A DNA stretch of 64,000 bases. Source: a virus. Both the position numbers and the translations under genes were made by a program. The first letter of the stretch is position 1; each line of letters opens with the position of its first letter. The notes below the pieces were generated by a model. It made no database searches and had not been told where the DNA came from. It saw only the letters and a program-made list of their open reading frames with translations. The stretch is taken from positions 1-64,000 of the IMG/VR virus record IMGVR_UViG_3300044825_003205. One strand, given 5' to 3'. Positions 45,857 through 54,409 of this stretch are shown in pieces.

Positions 45857-48800
45857 TAGTTAAATTTTGTTTTTGTTATTACGATTGGTCCTTGACTATC
45901 GTTGAAGGTTTGATTATTAGTGTTTGTCGCTGGTAGTATAAGTGAATTAATAAGTGTTTTTCTATTTGACATCAAAATATCTTCTGTCGTATTTCCTGGT
46001 TCGTTAGTGAAAGTCATATCTCTAACTTGTGTTTTATCAACTTCCACAAAATTTATAAAGTTTTGTAGTTGGTTTGTTTCCATATAATTTAAAAATTCTA
46101 ACGCTGCCTTATTTTGTTTTTCGAAGGCAGGTTTTGCCTTTCCTAACCAATAAGCATCAAATTCTTTTTGCAAATCTTTATCAACGTCTTCCAAAAGTTT
46201 TGCATTACTCAAAATATTACCAATCATTTCATTTTTGAATGTCTCATATTTTTTACTATCAGTGACATCTGTACTCAGTATTGTATATTCTCTCCTAAAA
46301 CTTTGACTATTAAATTCGGAACCTGTTCCAATTGCCCTGAATGTATCATTTTCTGAAGCTGAATTCTCTCCAGTTTCAGGAAGAATTACCAAATTGTTAT
46401 ATGGTTTACCCTCGAAAGTGAAAGTATATTTATTATTTAGTTTTGCAAGATATTGATTCAGACTTGTTTTAATTTTCACACCATCCGTTGTGAGACCATT
46501 TAGTGTTGTACTTCCTGATGTATAATAAACAACTGGGTCTTTACCATTTGGTTGATACCCGTCTGAACCGGTTTGAGTTGGTGTTCCATAGGTAATAATA
46601 TTATATCTCGCAATAAGGTTATTGTAACTTGTTTGTTGGTTTGTTAATCCCTGTATTACTGTGAATACTGAATTTGTAAACGTATTTTTTTTCCTATTTA
46701 AAGTGTCTTTATAATTATTTTTTAAAGTTCGTAATACTTTTTTCGAAAAGTTTTTTACGTCCATATATTTCAAGAAATCATCTTGGTCTGATTCAATATC
46801 AGCCAAATATTTTTGGAAAATAGTATCGACTCTTTTCTGAATCACGGAAGGTTTTCCGTATAGGAAAGTATCAACACCGGAACCTATTATTATTTCTCCT
46901 TTAGTATAATTTCTACCTAAAGTCGCTTGTTGTCTAATTGACTCGTTGTATTGTGCTAAAATTTCTTTGTTCTTGTTCATGATGTCTCTGAAATAATTCT
47001 GAGTACCTTCAACAAAATCAGACATGAATTTTGTGTATGAGGTAACTCCGCTTACTCCGTTTGGAGTGGAAACACTTTGAACAATATTACCAATAGTCGT
47101 TGAATTACTTTGACCAGGGTTATTTTGAACTTGGTTCTGTGTTGGTGGTGCTTGTTGTCCGTAGAGTGAAGCGAACTCAGCATCAAGACTTGCCAAACTT
47201 TCTGTATCAGTTGCTTCAGCTCTGTCGTCATAAACCTCGGTGTTAGCATAGTAATTAAACGTGAGTGCATTCTGTATTTTATCTACCGCATCTTTGATTC
47301 CACTTCCACCGACAAACTTGAAACCTAATGTAACATTTGCAATCATTGGTTGAACTCCGATACCTTCTGGATTTAAATCCAAACTTTCATACTGTAATTG
47401 CAATGACTCAGGTATAATTTTAGTATTATAAAAATCTCCCACTCTTAAGACTAGTACAGGTGGTGTACCAAAAGCAGTATTCACCGCATTACTATAATCT
47501 AAAACCTGTTTTCCATTTACTGATTTTATTGTCGGTATCGTGTCACCAGGTCTCATGCATTGATTCAAGAATGTTAGTCTCGAATTCAATCCTTCGGGTG
47601 TTGTTGAGTGGAAACCGGGGTGAAAGAACTTTAATTTGTCTTTCAAATTATCATAAACCATGGGAGTGTCTTCTTTGATACTTTCGAAATAATCACATTC
47701 TGTGAGTAAAAGTCTTAAAACTCTTTTGGACAAATTATCGGCAAGCCTTGTTCTTTGGACCTCAACAGTTTCTGTTGTAGTTTGTTGTGTTATTTGTTGT
47801 ACCGACTGTGTAGTTGTCGTAACCTGTGGCTGAGTGTTTGTAGGTTGTGTGTCAGTTATTCCCTGTTGTATCGGTGTTATTTTCACATTAGAAATCAAAA
47901 CTCTTCTACAAGCCATAGCGTTGACTGTATATATTTTTTTTGTTGCCGCCTGACTATCTTTAGTGTCTTCTTTACAGTTGTATTTTACAGATTCCTTATT
48001 AATCATTTTGGTGGTGACCTCACCTTCTTCCCCTAATGCGACTGAGTCGTTGAAAGTTATTCCACCTTTAATTAATTCCCCTAAAGGTTTCTTACCAGTA
48101 ACAGATGGATAACCTAAAATAAATTTCTTGACTGATTCATTTCTTCTTTCAGAAAGACTTTTATTGTATGCCACACTTGCCGGTGCTGAAGCTGTTCCTG
48201 ATAAGGTAAAATTAATAGATTCAATTTGTGCAGCGTTTTCATAAATTTTATCTAATTGCTTCGAAATTTCACTATAATTATTTTTTATTACTTCAGTGAA
48301 AAATGTTTCAACAACACTTGGGTTCGATGTGTATGGTGTGGTTTGATTTGGTGCTTCTTTTACATACGTAGGTTCCTGCTTTTCATAATCATTATAGTAA
48401 TTTTTAAAACTAGTTACATTCCCTTTTGGAATATCATTATCGAAATAGAATCCTTGACCTCTCAATGCTTCTTCGATAGGAGCAACTGAAAGAGATGGAT
48501 TTGCCACTTTTTGATTATTGATATCTGAACTTGTATTTACCCCTGTCTGAACGTCTCTCTTAATCCAATCTACCTGTTCTTTTGTAAGTTGTTTCGAATC
48601 TAATTCAGTTTGTATGACATATAAATCGTTCGGATTTGCCAAAGGATATCTTTTAGCCAGCTCATACAAATCGTATTTCACACAACCAGCAAAGAAAGAT
48701 TCTAATAAACTATTAATTTTATCTCTGTTTGTTTCATTATTTAAAACTTTGTTAACGACTAAATTCAAAACTGATGGATGGTCAACAACTATTTTCCATG

Positions 48801-50844
48801 AAAGACTACCTCCCCTACTTGTGTTACTATAAGTGTATATTGGTTCAGGTCTTCCGATGAAACTCGAATCTTTCCATGAAGCATTTGTACTTTCACTGAA
48901 AGTTAGTCCATATGGTGGAAACCACATGATTCTACCTCCGTTAGGTCCTCTTTCACACACCGGTAAGTCAGAATAAGTAAATCCGGGTTTGGAAGAACTT
49001 CTCCATGCTAAATTTTCCAAAGAGAACATATATTTCTTTACATGACCATCTGTGTCAGGATTTCCGACTAAATTTGTCGAATCAGCAGTACCATCTTTCC
49101 TGTTTGGGTAAATGTTTAAATTGTATGTACTATCTAAAACAGAATATGAAATCTTTCTGTTTTGTGTGGTTATACCTTCTGTTTTTTGTAAGTTACTAAA
49201 ATTTAGATATGGTATATCTTTAGCAAACACTCTACAATATTCCACTCCTCTCTCCTGTCCAATTGCACCTGTATATTTTATAACTCTTGAACCTTTAGTT
49301 AATTCTTTATATCCATCATTGAATACTTTACTAACTTGGTCTATAGCATTCCCAACGTGTTGTAGTCTTCTCCCTCCAGCTGGTTGACTATCAATGAGCT
49401 TCTGTGTGTCATCTAAGATTGAACCTTCCCTAAATTGAAGGTTATTCGATTCTGTATTTACATAAGATGATGGTCTGAAATTTTCATCAATATCTAAAAT
49501 CTCTCCTCCAATACCAACTTTTTTACCAGCATTTGCCCTATACTTAGGTGATACCCAAGTGAATCCTCCTTCAATACCACCACCATTGCTATAGGTTGGT
49601 CCATTTGCACCTAACTTAACTTCTCTCGAAGGTCCTTCGTATAATTGGGCGAGTTCTTGGGGTCCGTATACAGGTGATTGTACTTCTCTTGCAAAGTTGT
49701 CAACGGGTAAATCACCGCCCGGTGAGAAAACTCTTGATGGTTCCGATGTTATAGAACCAATATAGTAATTACTATTATTTGTGTTTGTTCCAACTATGAC
49801 ACCACCAAGTCTATCGAAAATAGACCTGTTGTATCCAGGTTTAAATCTGTTATAATCTAAGTTACCAAATAACCTGGATTTCTGACCACCACCTGTATTT
49901 TCTAAAAAAATTTGAGAACCTGTTTTAGTTCCACCTAATAATCTATTAAAAAACTTTCCTGTAGTACTTCTTCTAAAAGCGTTACCTAGTTGTTGTATTG
50001 TTGTTGGTTGTCCAATTTGTATTGAAGGGTCAAAGTAAGACCCGGGTATTGGCGAAAGTGGAATGATTGAACCGGCCAATCTTAATGCGAAATCTGTTGC
50101 AGCTAAAATTGGACCGGCCGGAACTGTAATTTGATAGTTAGGCTCAATCACAGGTATTCTACCTGTCAATAAACTAAGAACATCTGTTCCACTTCTAACA
50201 TTGAAAATGTTAATCCTTCCTGTTGTCCTTTGTATTATTTCCCTACCAATCCTTGTCTCAAACTCTTTTCTTAGGATTGTAGCTCCGAGTCTAGCAATGT
50301 ATGAGTCAGAACTTAGTAGTCCGTTACTACCCAGAGGGTCTGGAGACAAAAGTATGGATACTGGATTGTATGATGATGGGTTAAAAGTTGAGGGATATGG
50401 TTGTCCATTAGTTGCTCGGTTGTTATTTAGTTGAACTGTCTCGAGTGTTGCAATATATTCTCCCGCATCTGTAACGTCATTTGGGAATGAGTAAGCGTTG
50501 ACACTTTTCCATCTTTTAGCCTCTATTGGTGCTTGGTCTAAGATATTAGCATCTTGATAACCATATTCTCCCTCGTTTGATTTCGTACCGTTGAGAGAAC
50601 CTGGGTCGGGAACTTGTTTGTACCCTCCCTCTGCTCCGTATTGATTGTTTTTATAAAGTTGTTGAGCGAACCTCGGTTCGTCTATGAGAACATCAGGTGA
50701 GTCTATTACCGCAGAGTCTGATAGGGTTGTATCGTAGTCTATTGGTGGCGTAATTCTACTTGGTGACTTTGGATAAGGCACAAGGTTCTTTACGATAATT
50801 TTTTTTCTGAATGACTCAGAGTTTACGAGTAATGGACTTGCCAT
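45856..50844 (-). CDS. Large tube-cap/baseplate protein with OmpA-like domain
   Basis: A 1662-residue protein. Around residues 640-710 is a tube-like domain as in gp48/gp54-type tail-tube caps (GLTFSESTNASWKDSSFIGR, PEPIYTYSNTSRGGSLSW). Around 1125-1206 is a second related domain (LDLNPEGIGVQPMIANVTLG, KIQNALTFNYYANTEVYDD). Between them, at about 860-985, lies an OmpA-like module: SGTASAPASVAYNKSLSERR, VKKFILGYPS, and closing ACRRVLISNVKI, equivalent to the NRRVEI end of OmpA C-domains that bind peptidoglycan. The rest is long Gly/Asn/Ser-rich sequence without assignment. It is preceded by a CTATTTAT motif 15 nt upstream and precedes the gp53-like gene. Role: cap linking tube to hub, perhaps with cell-wall contact during injection (inference). 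Confidence 0.75.
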   Translation of the reverse strand: MASPLLVNSESFRKKIIVKNLVPYPKSPSRITPPIDYDTTLSDSAVIDSPDVLIDEPRFAQQLYKNNQYGAEGGYKQVPDPGSLNGTKSNEGEYGYQDANILDQAPIEAKRWKSVNAYSFPNDVTDAGEYIATLETVQLNNNRATNGQPYPSTFNPSSYNPVSILLSPDPLGSNGLLSSDSYIARLGATILRKEFETRIGREIIQRTTGRINIFNVRSGTDVLSLLTGRIPVIEPNYQITVPAGPILAATDFALRLAGSIIPLSPIPGSYFDPSIQIGQPTTIQQLGNAFRRSTTGKFFNRLLGGTKTGSQIFLENTGGGQKSRLFGNLDYNRFKPGYNRSIFDRLGGVIVGTNTNNSNYYIGSITSEPSRVFSPGGDLPVDNFAREVQSPVYGPQELAQLYEGPSREVKLGANGPTYSNGGGIEGGFTWVSPKYRANAGKKVGIGGEILDIDENFRPSSYVNTESNNLQFREGSILDDTQKLIDSQPAGGRRLQHVGNAIDQVSKVFNDGYKELTKGSRVIKYTGAIGQERGVEYCRVFAKDIPYLNFSNLQKTEGITTQNRKISYSVLDSTYNLNIYPNRKDGTADSTNLVGNPDTDGHVKKYMFSLENLAWRSSSKPGFTYSDLPVCERGPNGGRIMWFPPYGLTFSESTNASWKDSSFIGRPEPIYTYSNTSRGGSLSWKIVVDHPSVLNLVVNKVLNNETNRDKINSLLESFFAGCVKYDLYELAKRYPLANPNDLYVIQTELDSKQLTKEQVDWIKRDVQTGVNTSSDINNQKVANPSLSVAPIEEALRGQGFYFDNDIPKGNVTSFKNYYNDYEKQEPTYVKEAPNQTTPYTSNPSVVETFFTEVIKNNYSEISKQLDKIYENAAQIESINFTLSGTASAPASVAYNKSLSERRNESVKKFILGYPSVTGKKPLGELIKGGITFNDSVALGEEGEVTTKMINKESVKYNCKEDTKDSQAATKKIYTVNAMACRRVLISNVKITPIQQGITDTQPTNTQPQVTTTTQSVQQITQQTTTETVEVQRTRLADNLSKRVLRLLLTECDYFESIKEDTPMVYDNLKDKLKFFHPGFHSTTPEGLNSRLTFLNQCMRPGDTIPTIKSVNGKQVLDYSNAVNTAFGTPPVLVLRVGDFYNTKIIPESLQLQYESLDLNPEGIGVQPMIANVTLGFKFVGGSGIKDAVDKIQNALTFNYYANTEVYDDRAEATDTESLASLDAEFASLYGQQAPPTQNQVQNNPGQSNSTTIGNIVQSVSTPNGVSGVTSYTKFMSDFVEGTQNYFRDIMNKNKEILAQYNESIRQQATLGRNYTKGEIIIGSGVDTFLYGKPSVIQKRVDTIFQKYLADIESDQDDFLKYMDVKNFSKKVLRTLKNNYKDTLNRKKNTFTNSVFTVIQGLTNQQTSYNNLIARYNIITYGTPTQTGSDGYQPNGKDPVVYYTSGSTTLNGLTTDGVKIKTSLNQYLAKLNNKYTFTFEGKPYNNLVILPETGENSASENDTFRAIGTGSEFNSQSFRREYTILSTDVTDSKKYETFKNEMIGNILSNAKLLEDVDKDLQKEFDAYWLGKAKPAFEKQNKAALEFLNYMETNQLQNFINFVEVDKTQVRDMTFTNEPGNTTEDILMSNRKTLINSLILPATNTNNQTFNDSQGPIVITKTKFN

Positions 50845-50858
50845 TTATTTCTTTTATA

Positions 50859-50866
50859 ATAAATAG
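50859..50866 (-). promoter_or_regulatory. CTATTTAT motif before the 1662-aa gene
   Basis: CTATTTAT 15 nt before the ATG at 50844; no Shine-Dalgarno. Confidence 0.5.
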
Positions 50867-50884
50867 ATTCTTTGAAACTTTTTA

Positions 50885-52828
50885 TTAGGCGGTGGTGTTC
50901 TTCATAGAACCGAAATTCATTGTTTTCATTTTTTCTACAACATTTGTTGTAAATGTTTCCTTAAGTCTTTCACTATTGACTAAATTGTCCTCTATTTTTG
51001 CATAATCCATTCCACTGTCCCCTTTGATATTTAATTCAAAAATTGCCGGTTTAGAAGCATCGAAACTTACAACAACCTGTTTATCACTGTCAACCATTGT
51101 TGTTTTTATCTCTCTTACAATTTCAGTTACTGTGGTGTTTCCCATGTTGTTTGCTACTGGTGTTGCAATTCTTCCTACCTTTGAATCTAAGTTATCTATT
51201 TTTGTATTAATGCTTGAGGTTGTTGTTTTTATCTCACCCATAATTTCACCCGAAGTATTCGGATTGGCGTTCGCCATTTTATCTATAGTTTTTACAGACC
51301 CTTTTTTTAATTGACTTTCGTCGTATTCTTTCTGAACGAACTTTTGAACCGCTCTACCAATCTCGGTATTGTTATTTGCATTTTCCTGTAAAAACTTCTC
51401 TATTCCCGTTCTTAGTTCCTCATCTCCCTTACCTTGAAGTTTTTGTAGTTCTTTGATTGCGTTTTCCACTTCTTTCATACCACCCTCACTCAAACCATCT
51501 CCTTTACCCACCGCACTCACAAAGTTTCTTATTAGGTCCATAGATTTTTCGGCACCATCTCTGAACATTTTCAAATCAACACTACTCGCCAATGCGTTTG
51601 AGCCGGCAGCTAACACTCCACGAGCACCTTCAGCTCCTTCTCTAACTGTTGGTGTAGAAACTATCCCAAGAACCACTTTGTCTTTGATTGACTTAACGTC
51701 ACTTTTTACTAAAGTAAAAGCATCCAATTGAGCTCTCTGTAAGTCTTCAACTGTCTTTGGACCTTTTTTTTGTTCTTCTATTAGTTTGTCTATCTGTTGT
51801 TGTGAAAGTTTTTCTAATTGTAAAGTATCATCGCCAACTTTGATTTCATATTTACCACCATCCCCCATCTTAGCAATATTTGCCAAATATTTCTTATCCT
51901 CTTCATTTTCGAATTGTATGTCAGGTCTAATCTGTGAGAGTTTTTTATCTAATTCCGCAGCATTCAAAGACATTTTTGAGAGTTCTTGACTACTTAAACC
52001 AGTCTGTTTTTGTAATTCTCTCATCATCAACATACCCTGAGGATTAATTTTAAACTGTCCTGCTTTTTCATCGAAGTAAGCAAATTGTTTGGACATATTC
52101 ACAATACTATTTTGTAAACCCTCTGGGTCATTCAACGATTTGTTCATCAATTGGAAGGGGTCTGTCAAATCTCCTGCTGAAACACCTAATCTTTGGAAAG
52201 CCGATGCTAATTCTATAGCTCCTTCTGGGTCTAATGCTCTCTCAGCTAAATCCATAGTAACTCTCATGTCGGTTTTTAACATGGCCGCCTGTGCCGCCAT
52301 TTTTGTAAGTCCTACAACACCATCCTGAAAATTAAACCTGTTCATAGCCGACATATCGTTAAGAACATTGCGCATTATCAACCTTGTGTTTCCTCCAACA
52401 CTTTGTATGTATTGAATTGATTCTTCTATTTTTCCACCCACTTGAGTAAACTCTACCCCTACCTCTGAAAAACTTTCTACAATAGTTTGAACTTCTTCCC
52501 CCAAAACTTGACTACTTGCAAATAATTTGGATACTTGTTCTTCTCCAGCAACAACATTTCTTCTTGTTGCTTTACCAACGGCTTCGATAGTTTCGACAGC
52601 GTCTTTAAGGTTACCACCCAATCTATCAACTGCAGGAGTGGCATCAGTAACCGCCCCCATGAGTTCTTGCATTCTCTGTCTACCAATTCCGAATTGTTTA
52701 ATCAACTCTTCAGCACCACCAACCATGTTAGCAAAACCTGCTGCAATATCATCACTACCAATTTTTGCCTCATCATATAATTTTCTGAGTGCTTCGGTAA
52801 GACTTTTGACTTTATCCTCTTCGTTCAT
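50885..52828 (-). CDS. Tail tape-measure protein (gp29-like position)
   Basis: A 647-residue, mostly helical protein with tape-measure features. It has an N-terminal run of amphipathic helices with Gly/Ala breaks (DIAAGFANMVGGAEELIKQF), repeated IEAVGKATRR/FSEVGVEFTQ patterns, QLMNKSLNDPEGLQNSIVNM, and a C-terminal Asp/Lys-rich beta region (VVVSFDASKPAIFELNIKGD). T4 gp29 is 590 residues, so the length fits a T4-sized tail. Position also fits: it is directly downstream of the chaperone-like pair and upstream of the tube-cap gene. TATTTATATAG lies 17 nt before the ATG, right after a hairpin at 52855-52879. Confidence 0.78.
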   Translation of the reverse strand: MNEEDKVKSLTEALRKLYDEAKIGSDDIAAGFANMVGGAEELIKQFGIGRQRMQELMGAVTDATPAVDRLGGNLKDAVETIEAVGKATRRNVVAGEEQVSKLFASSQVLGEEVQTIVESFSEVGVEFTQVGGKIEESIQYIQSVGGNTRLIMRNVLNDMSAMNRFNFQDGVVGLTKMAAQAAMLKTDMRVTMDLAERALDPEGAIELASAFQRLGVSAGDLTDPFQLMNKSLNDPEGLQNSIVNMSKQFAYFDEKAGQFKINPQGMLMMRELQKQTGLSSQELSKMSLNAAELDKKLSQIRPDIQFENEEDKKYLANIAKMGDGGKYEIKVGDDTLQLEKLSQQQIDKLIEEQKKGPKTVEDLQRAQLDAFTLVKSDVKSIKDKVVLGIVSTPTVREGAEGARGVLAAGSNALASSVDLKMFRDGAEKSMDLIRNFVSAVGKGDGLSEGGMKEVENAIKELQKLQGKGDEELRTGIEKFLQENANNNTEIGRAVQKFVQKEYDESQLKKGSVKTIDKMANANPNTSGEIMGEIKTTTSSINTKIDNLDSKVGRIATPVANNMGNTTVTEIVREIKTTMVDSDKQVVVSFDASKPAIFELNIKGDSGMDYAKIEDNLVNSERLKETFTTNVVEKMKTMNFGSMKNTTA

Positions 52829-52844
52829 GTATAATTGGTTTCTA

Positions 52845-52852
52845 TATAAATA
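52845..52852 (-). promoter_or_regulatory. TATTTATA motif before the tape-measure gene
   Basis: CTATTTATATAG just after the hairpin at 52855-52879, 17 nt before the ATG at 52828. Confidence 0.5.
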
Positions 52853-52854
52853 GA

Positions 52855-52879
52855 AGAAGGGTTATAATTTAACCCTTCT
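52855..52879 (-). terminator. Hairpin between the 59-aa ORF and tape-measure gene
   Basis: 10-bp stem (agaagggtta with taacccttct), 5-base loop. It contains the stop codon of the 59-aa frame and is followed after 2 nt by TATTTATA. Confidence 0.6.
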
Positions 52880-53048
52880 GATTTTCTTGAATCCATTTAT
52901 CAAGTAGATATTTCCTTACAAAAATTGGCATTTTCTCGAAATCAGTCCAACTAACTTTCAACAACGTTGATAAGTAATAGAATTCGTCGAGTTGACCTTT
53001 CCTATAATCAGAAGAAAGGGCGAAAGAAATCAACCCCAAAACCAACAT
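52869..53048 (-). CDS. Out-of-frame small ORF after the gp26-like gene; possible tail-assembly chaperone partner
   Basis: A 59-codon frame in the +1 (equivalently -2) phase relative to the gp26-like gene, overlapping its last 41 nt. The part beyond the overlap reads as a real protein: YRKGQLDEFYYLSTLLKVSW then DFEKMPIFVRKYLLDKWIQE. The MPxxxRKYLxD motif resembles short proteins and C-terminal extensions that pair with hub/chaperone genes in T4-like phages. It lies immediately before the tape-measure gene, where many tailed phages encode a frameshifted chaperone. It may start at the ATG at 53048 (AGGAG about 15 nt upstream is rather far) or be made as a fusion by frameshifting. I saw no canonical slippery heptamer in the right phase. 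Its stop codon lies inside the hairpin at 52855-52879. Confidence 0.6.
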   Translation of the reverse strand: MLVLGLISFALSSDYRKGQLDEFYYLSTLLKVSWTDFEKMPIFVRKYLLDKWIQENQKG

Positions 53049-53751
53049 TAACTGTAAGTTTTTCTCCTGATGGGGTTGTTACTATTTTAGACATATCGAG
53101 TTTTGGTTCGTTGTCATTCATAAACTTCTTAATGTATTTGGAATCTGCAATTGGTAATTGTTCTACAAACTTAGCAATTTCTCCCTTATCTTGTGTTCCG
53201 TTGACCTCAACTATTTGTCGTTGTAACTTTAATGTTACATAAGGAGCAACTCTTCCTTGGGGATAGGAGTCTATAGTTTTACTTATTTCTCTAATTTCAC
53301 CATATGTTAATGGTTTTAACTTGATAGTTGAACCAGTTTTGGGTAGAGTAGTTATAAAGTACCCATCAGATGTTGGTTCCTGACCTTTTAAAATTGACAT
53401 TTGGTCCAAAGTCACGTTAACTTGAAATTGTTTCCCTGTCTTGGGGTCAGTAGTTGTAATCATCATGTCGGGACCAAAAGCGGTATTCCTCAAAAAGATT
53501 AATACAGATTCAACATCACCTTCCAACATGTCTTCAACTTTTAAATCAGGTTCGTAAATTTTGTTCCTGAGAAGATTGATTGCAAGATTATCACCCCCTG
53601 CCATGATAATATTTTCATCATAAGCGGTTAGATATCCAACTTTAATTGACTTTTTCTTGTTCTTATAAAAAATCCCCTCTGATGGTAGAGGTACTACGTC
53701 GTGTGGTAAAGAAATGTTCTCTTGACCATACATTCTTGATTGTTCATCCAT
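53008..53751 (-). CDS. 26: gp26-like baseplate hub/tail-assembly protein
   Basis: A 247-residue protein resembling T4-like gp26 hub-assembly proteins. It has the N-terminal pattern LPSEGIFYKNKKKSIKVGYL then TAYDENIIM (the P-S-x-G-x-x-Y...LTxxxE layout), an AFGPDMMITTTDPKTGKQF strand pair, and a C-terminal end in VDFFRPFF, similar to the aromatic-Pro end of such proteins. It is encoded between the tail tube gene and the tape-measure gene, which is where assembly chaperones sit in most tailed phages. A perfect 12-bp hairpin lies just before its start (53763-53794). The next reading frame overlaps its end (see the 59-aa frame). Confidence 0.7.
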   Translation of the reverse strand: MDEQSRMYGQENISLPHDVVPLPSEGIFYKNKKKSIKVGYLTAYDENIIMAGGDNLAINLLRNKIYEPDLKVEDMLEGDVESVLIFLRNTAFGPDMMITTTDPKTGKQFQVNVTLDQMSILKGQEPTSDGYFITTLPKTGSTIKLKPLTYGEIREISKTIDSYPQGRVAPYVTLKLQRQIVEVNGTQDKGEIAKFVEQLPIADSKYIKKFMNDNEPKLDMSKIVTTPSGEKLTVNVGFGVDFFRPFF

Positions 53752-53762
53752 AATATAAAAAA

Positions 53763-53794
53763 TTAACCCTGAAGTTTATGTTCTTCAGGGTTAA
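53763..53794 (-). terminator. Hairpin after the tail tube gene
   Basis: 12-bp perfect stem (ttaaccctgaag with cttcagggttaa), 8-base loop, then a T-rich AATTTTTTATATT. It ends the tail tube gene and sits just before the gp26-like start. Confidence 0.75.
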
Positions 53795-53815
53795 ATATAA
53801 AAAAAGTATTTATTT

Positions 53816-53823
53816 TATAAATA
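53816..53823 (-). promoter_or_regulatory. TATTTATA motif downstream of the tube gene
   Basis: Lies between the tube stop and the hairpin at 53763-53794, 65 nt before the gp26-like ATG, so the hairpin would be in the 5' leader. Confidence 0.35.
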
Positions 53824-53826
53824 ATA

Positions 53827-54315
53827 TTAGTAAACCAATACACAACGGTCCATTCTCATAGAAGCAGTAATTGTTGCTAAACCATCTTGGTTGTATGCCA
53901 ATGTATTAAAATTCACATCAGTCAAGAAAGTTCCATAAAGAATCCACTTCTCAACTACAACACCTGTTGGGTCCAACATCTCGAGGTCAATATCTTTTTT
54001 GTAACCCGCAGCATAACCCATACGACCTGTTACAGACTCAGCGTGTAAACGAACCCACTCCATGAGAGCTTGCGCTGCTGAAGGACCAATCGGGTCTCTA
54101 AATGTCACGTTAAGTGCTTGCCAGTTGAATCTACCGGCTACATATGTAGATGTATTTAAAAAAGGTATTTCTGTTGCAGCGATTTGAATATGTGGTCTAG
54201 CCGTACTCTCTACAAACCATTCGTTGATACCCAAACTTGAAGGAAACCTTAGGATGAATCGATTCTGACGTTTCGGTTCGTAAGGTATCGGCATTTTCAT
54301 TAATAAATCAGCCAT
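53827..54315 (-). CDS. 19: Tail tube protein gp19-like
   Basis: A 162-residue tube protein of the T4 gp19 family, almost exactly the length of T4 gp19 (163). Typical segments are the N-terminal MPIPYEPKRQNRFILRFP, a central ALNVTFRDPIGPSAAQALME, WVRLHAESVTGRMGYAAGYK, then DIDLEMLDPTGVVVEKWILY and a C-terminal GLATITASMRMDRCVLVY. It polymerises to form the inner tube inside the sheath. A TATATTTATA motif lies 36 nt upstream and a perfect hairpin follows the stop at 53763-53794, so it may be an independently expressed, abundant product. Confidence 0.92.
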   Translation of the reverse strand: MADLLMKMPIPYEPKRQNRFILRFPSSLGINEWFVESTARPHIQIAATEIPFLNTSTYVAGRFNWQALNVTFRDPIGPSAAQALMEWVRLHAESVTGRMGYAAGYKKDIDLEMLDPTGVVVEKWILYGTFLTDVNFNTLAYNQDGLATITASMRMDRCVLVY

Positions 54316-54350
54316 GTTATTATAAATTTAAATTTTTTTTGTTTATATGT

Positions 54351-54358
54351 TATAAATA
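54351..54358 (-). promoter_or_regulatory. TATTTATA motif before the tail tube gene
   Basis: TATATTTATA 36 nt before the ATG at 54315. Confidence 0.45.
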
Positions 54359-54409
54359 TACTCACAGGTAAAATTTTTCTATTTACTTCCTGTTTTAAAA
54401 AAAATATAC

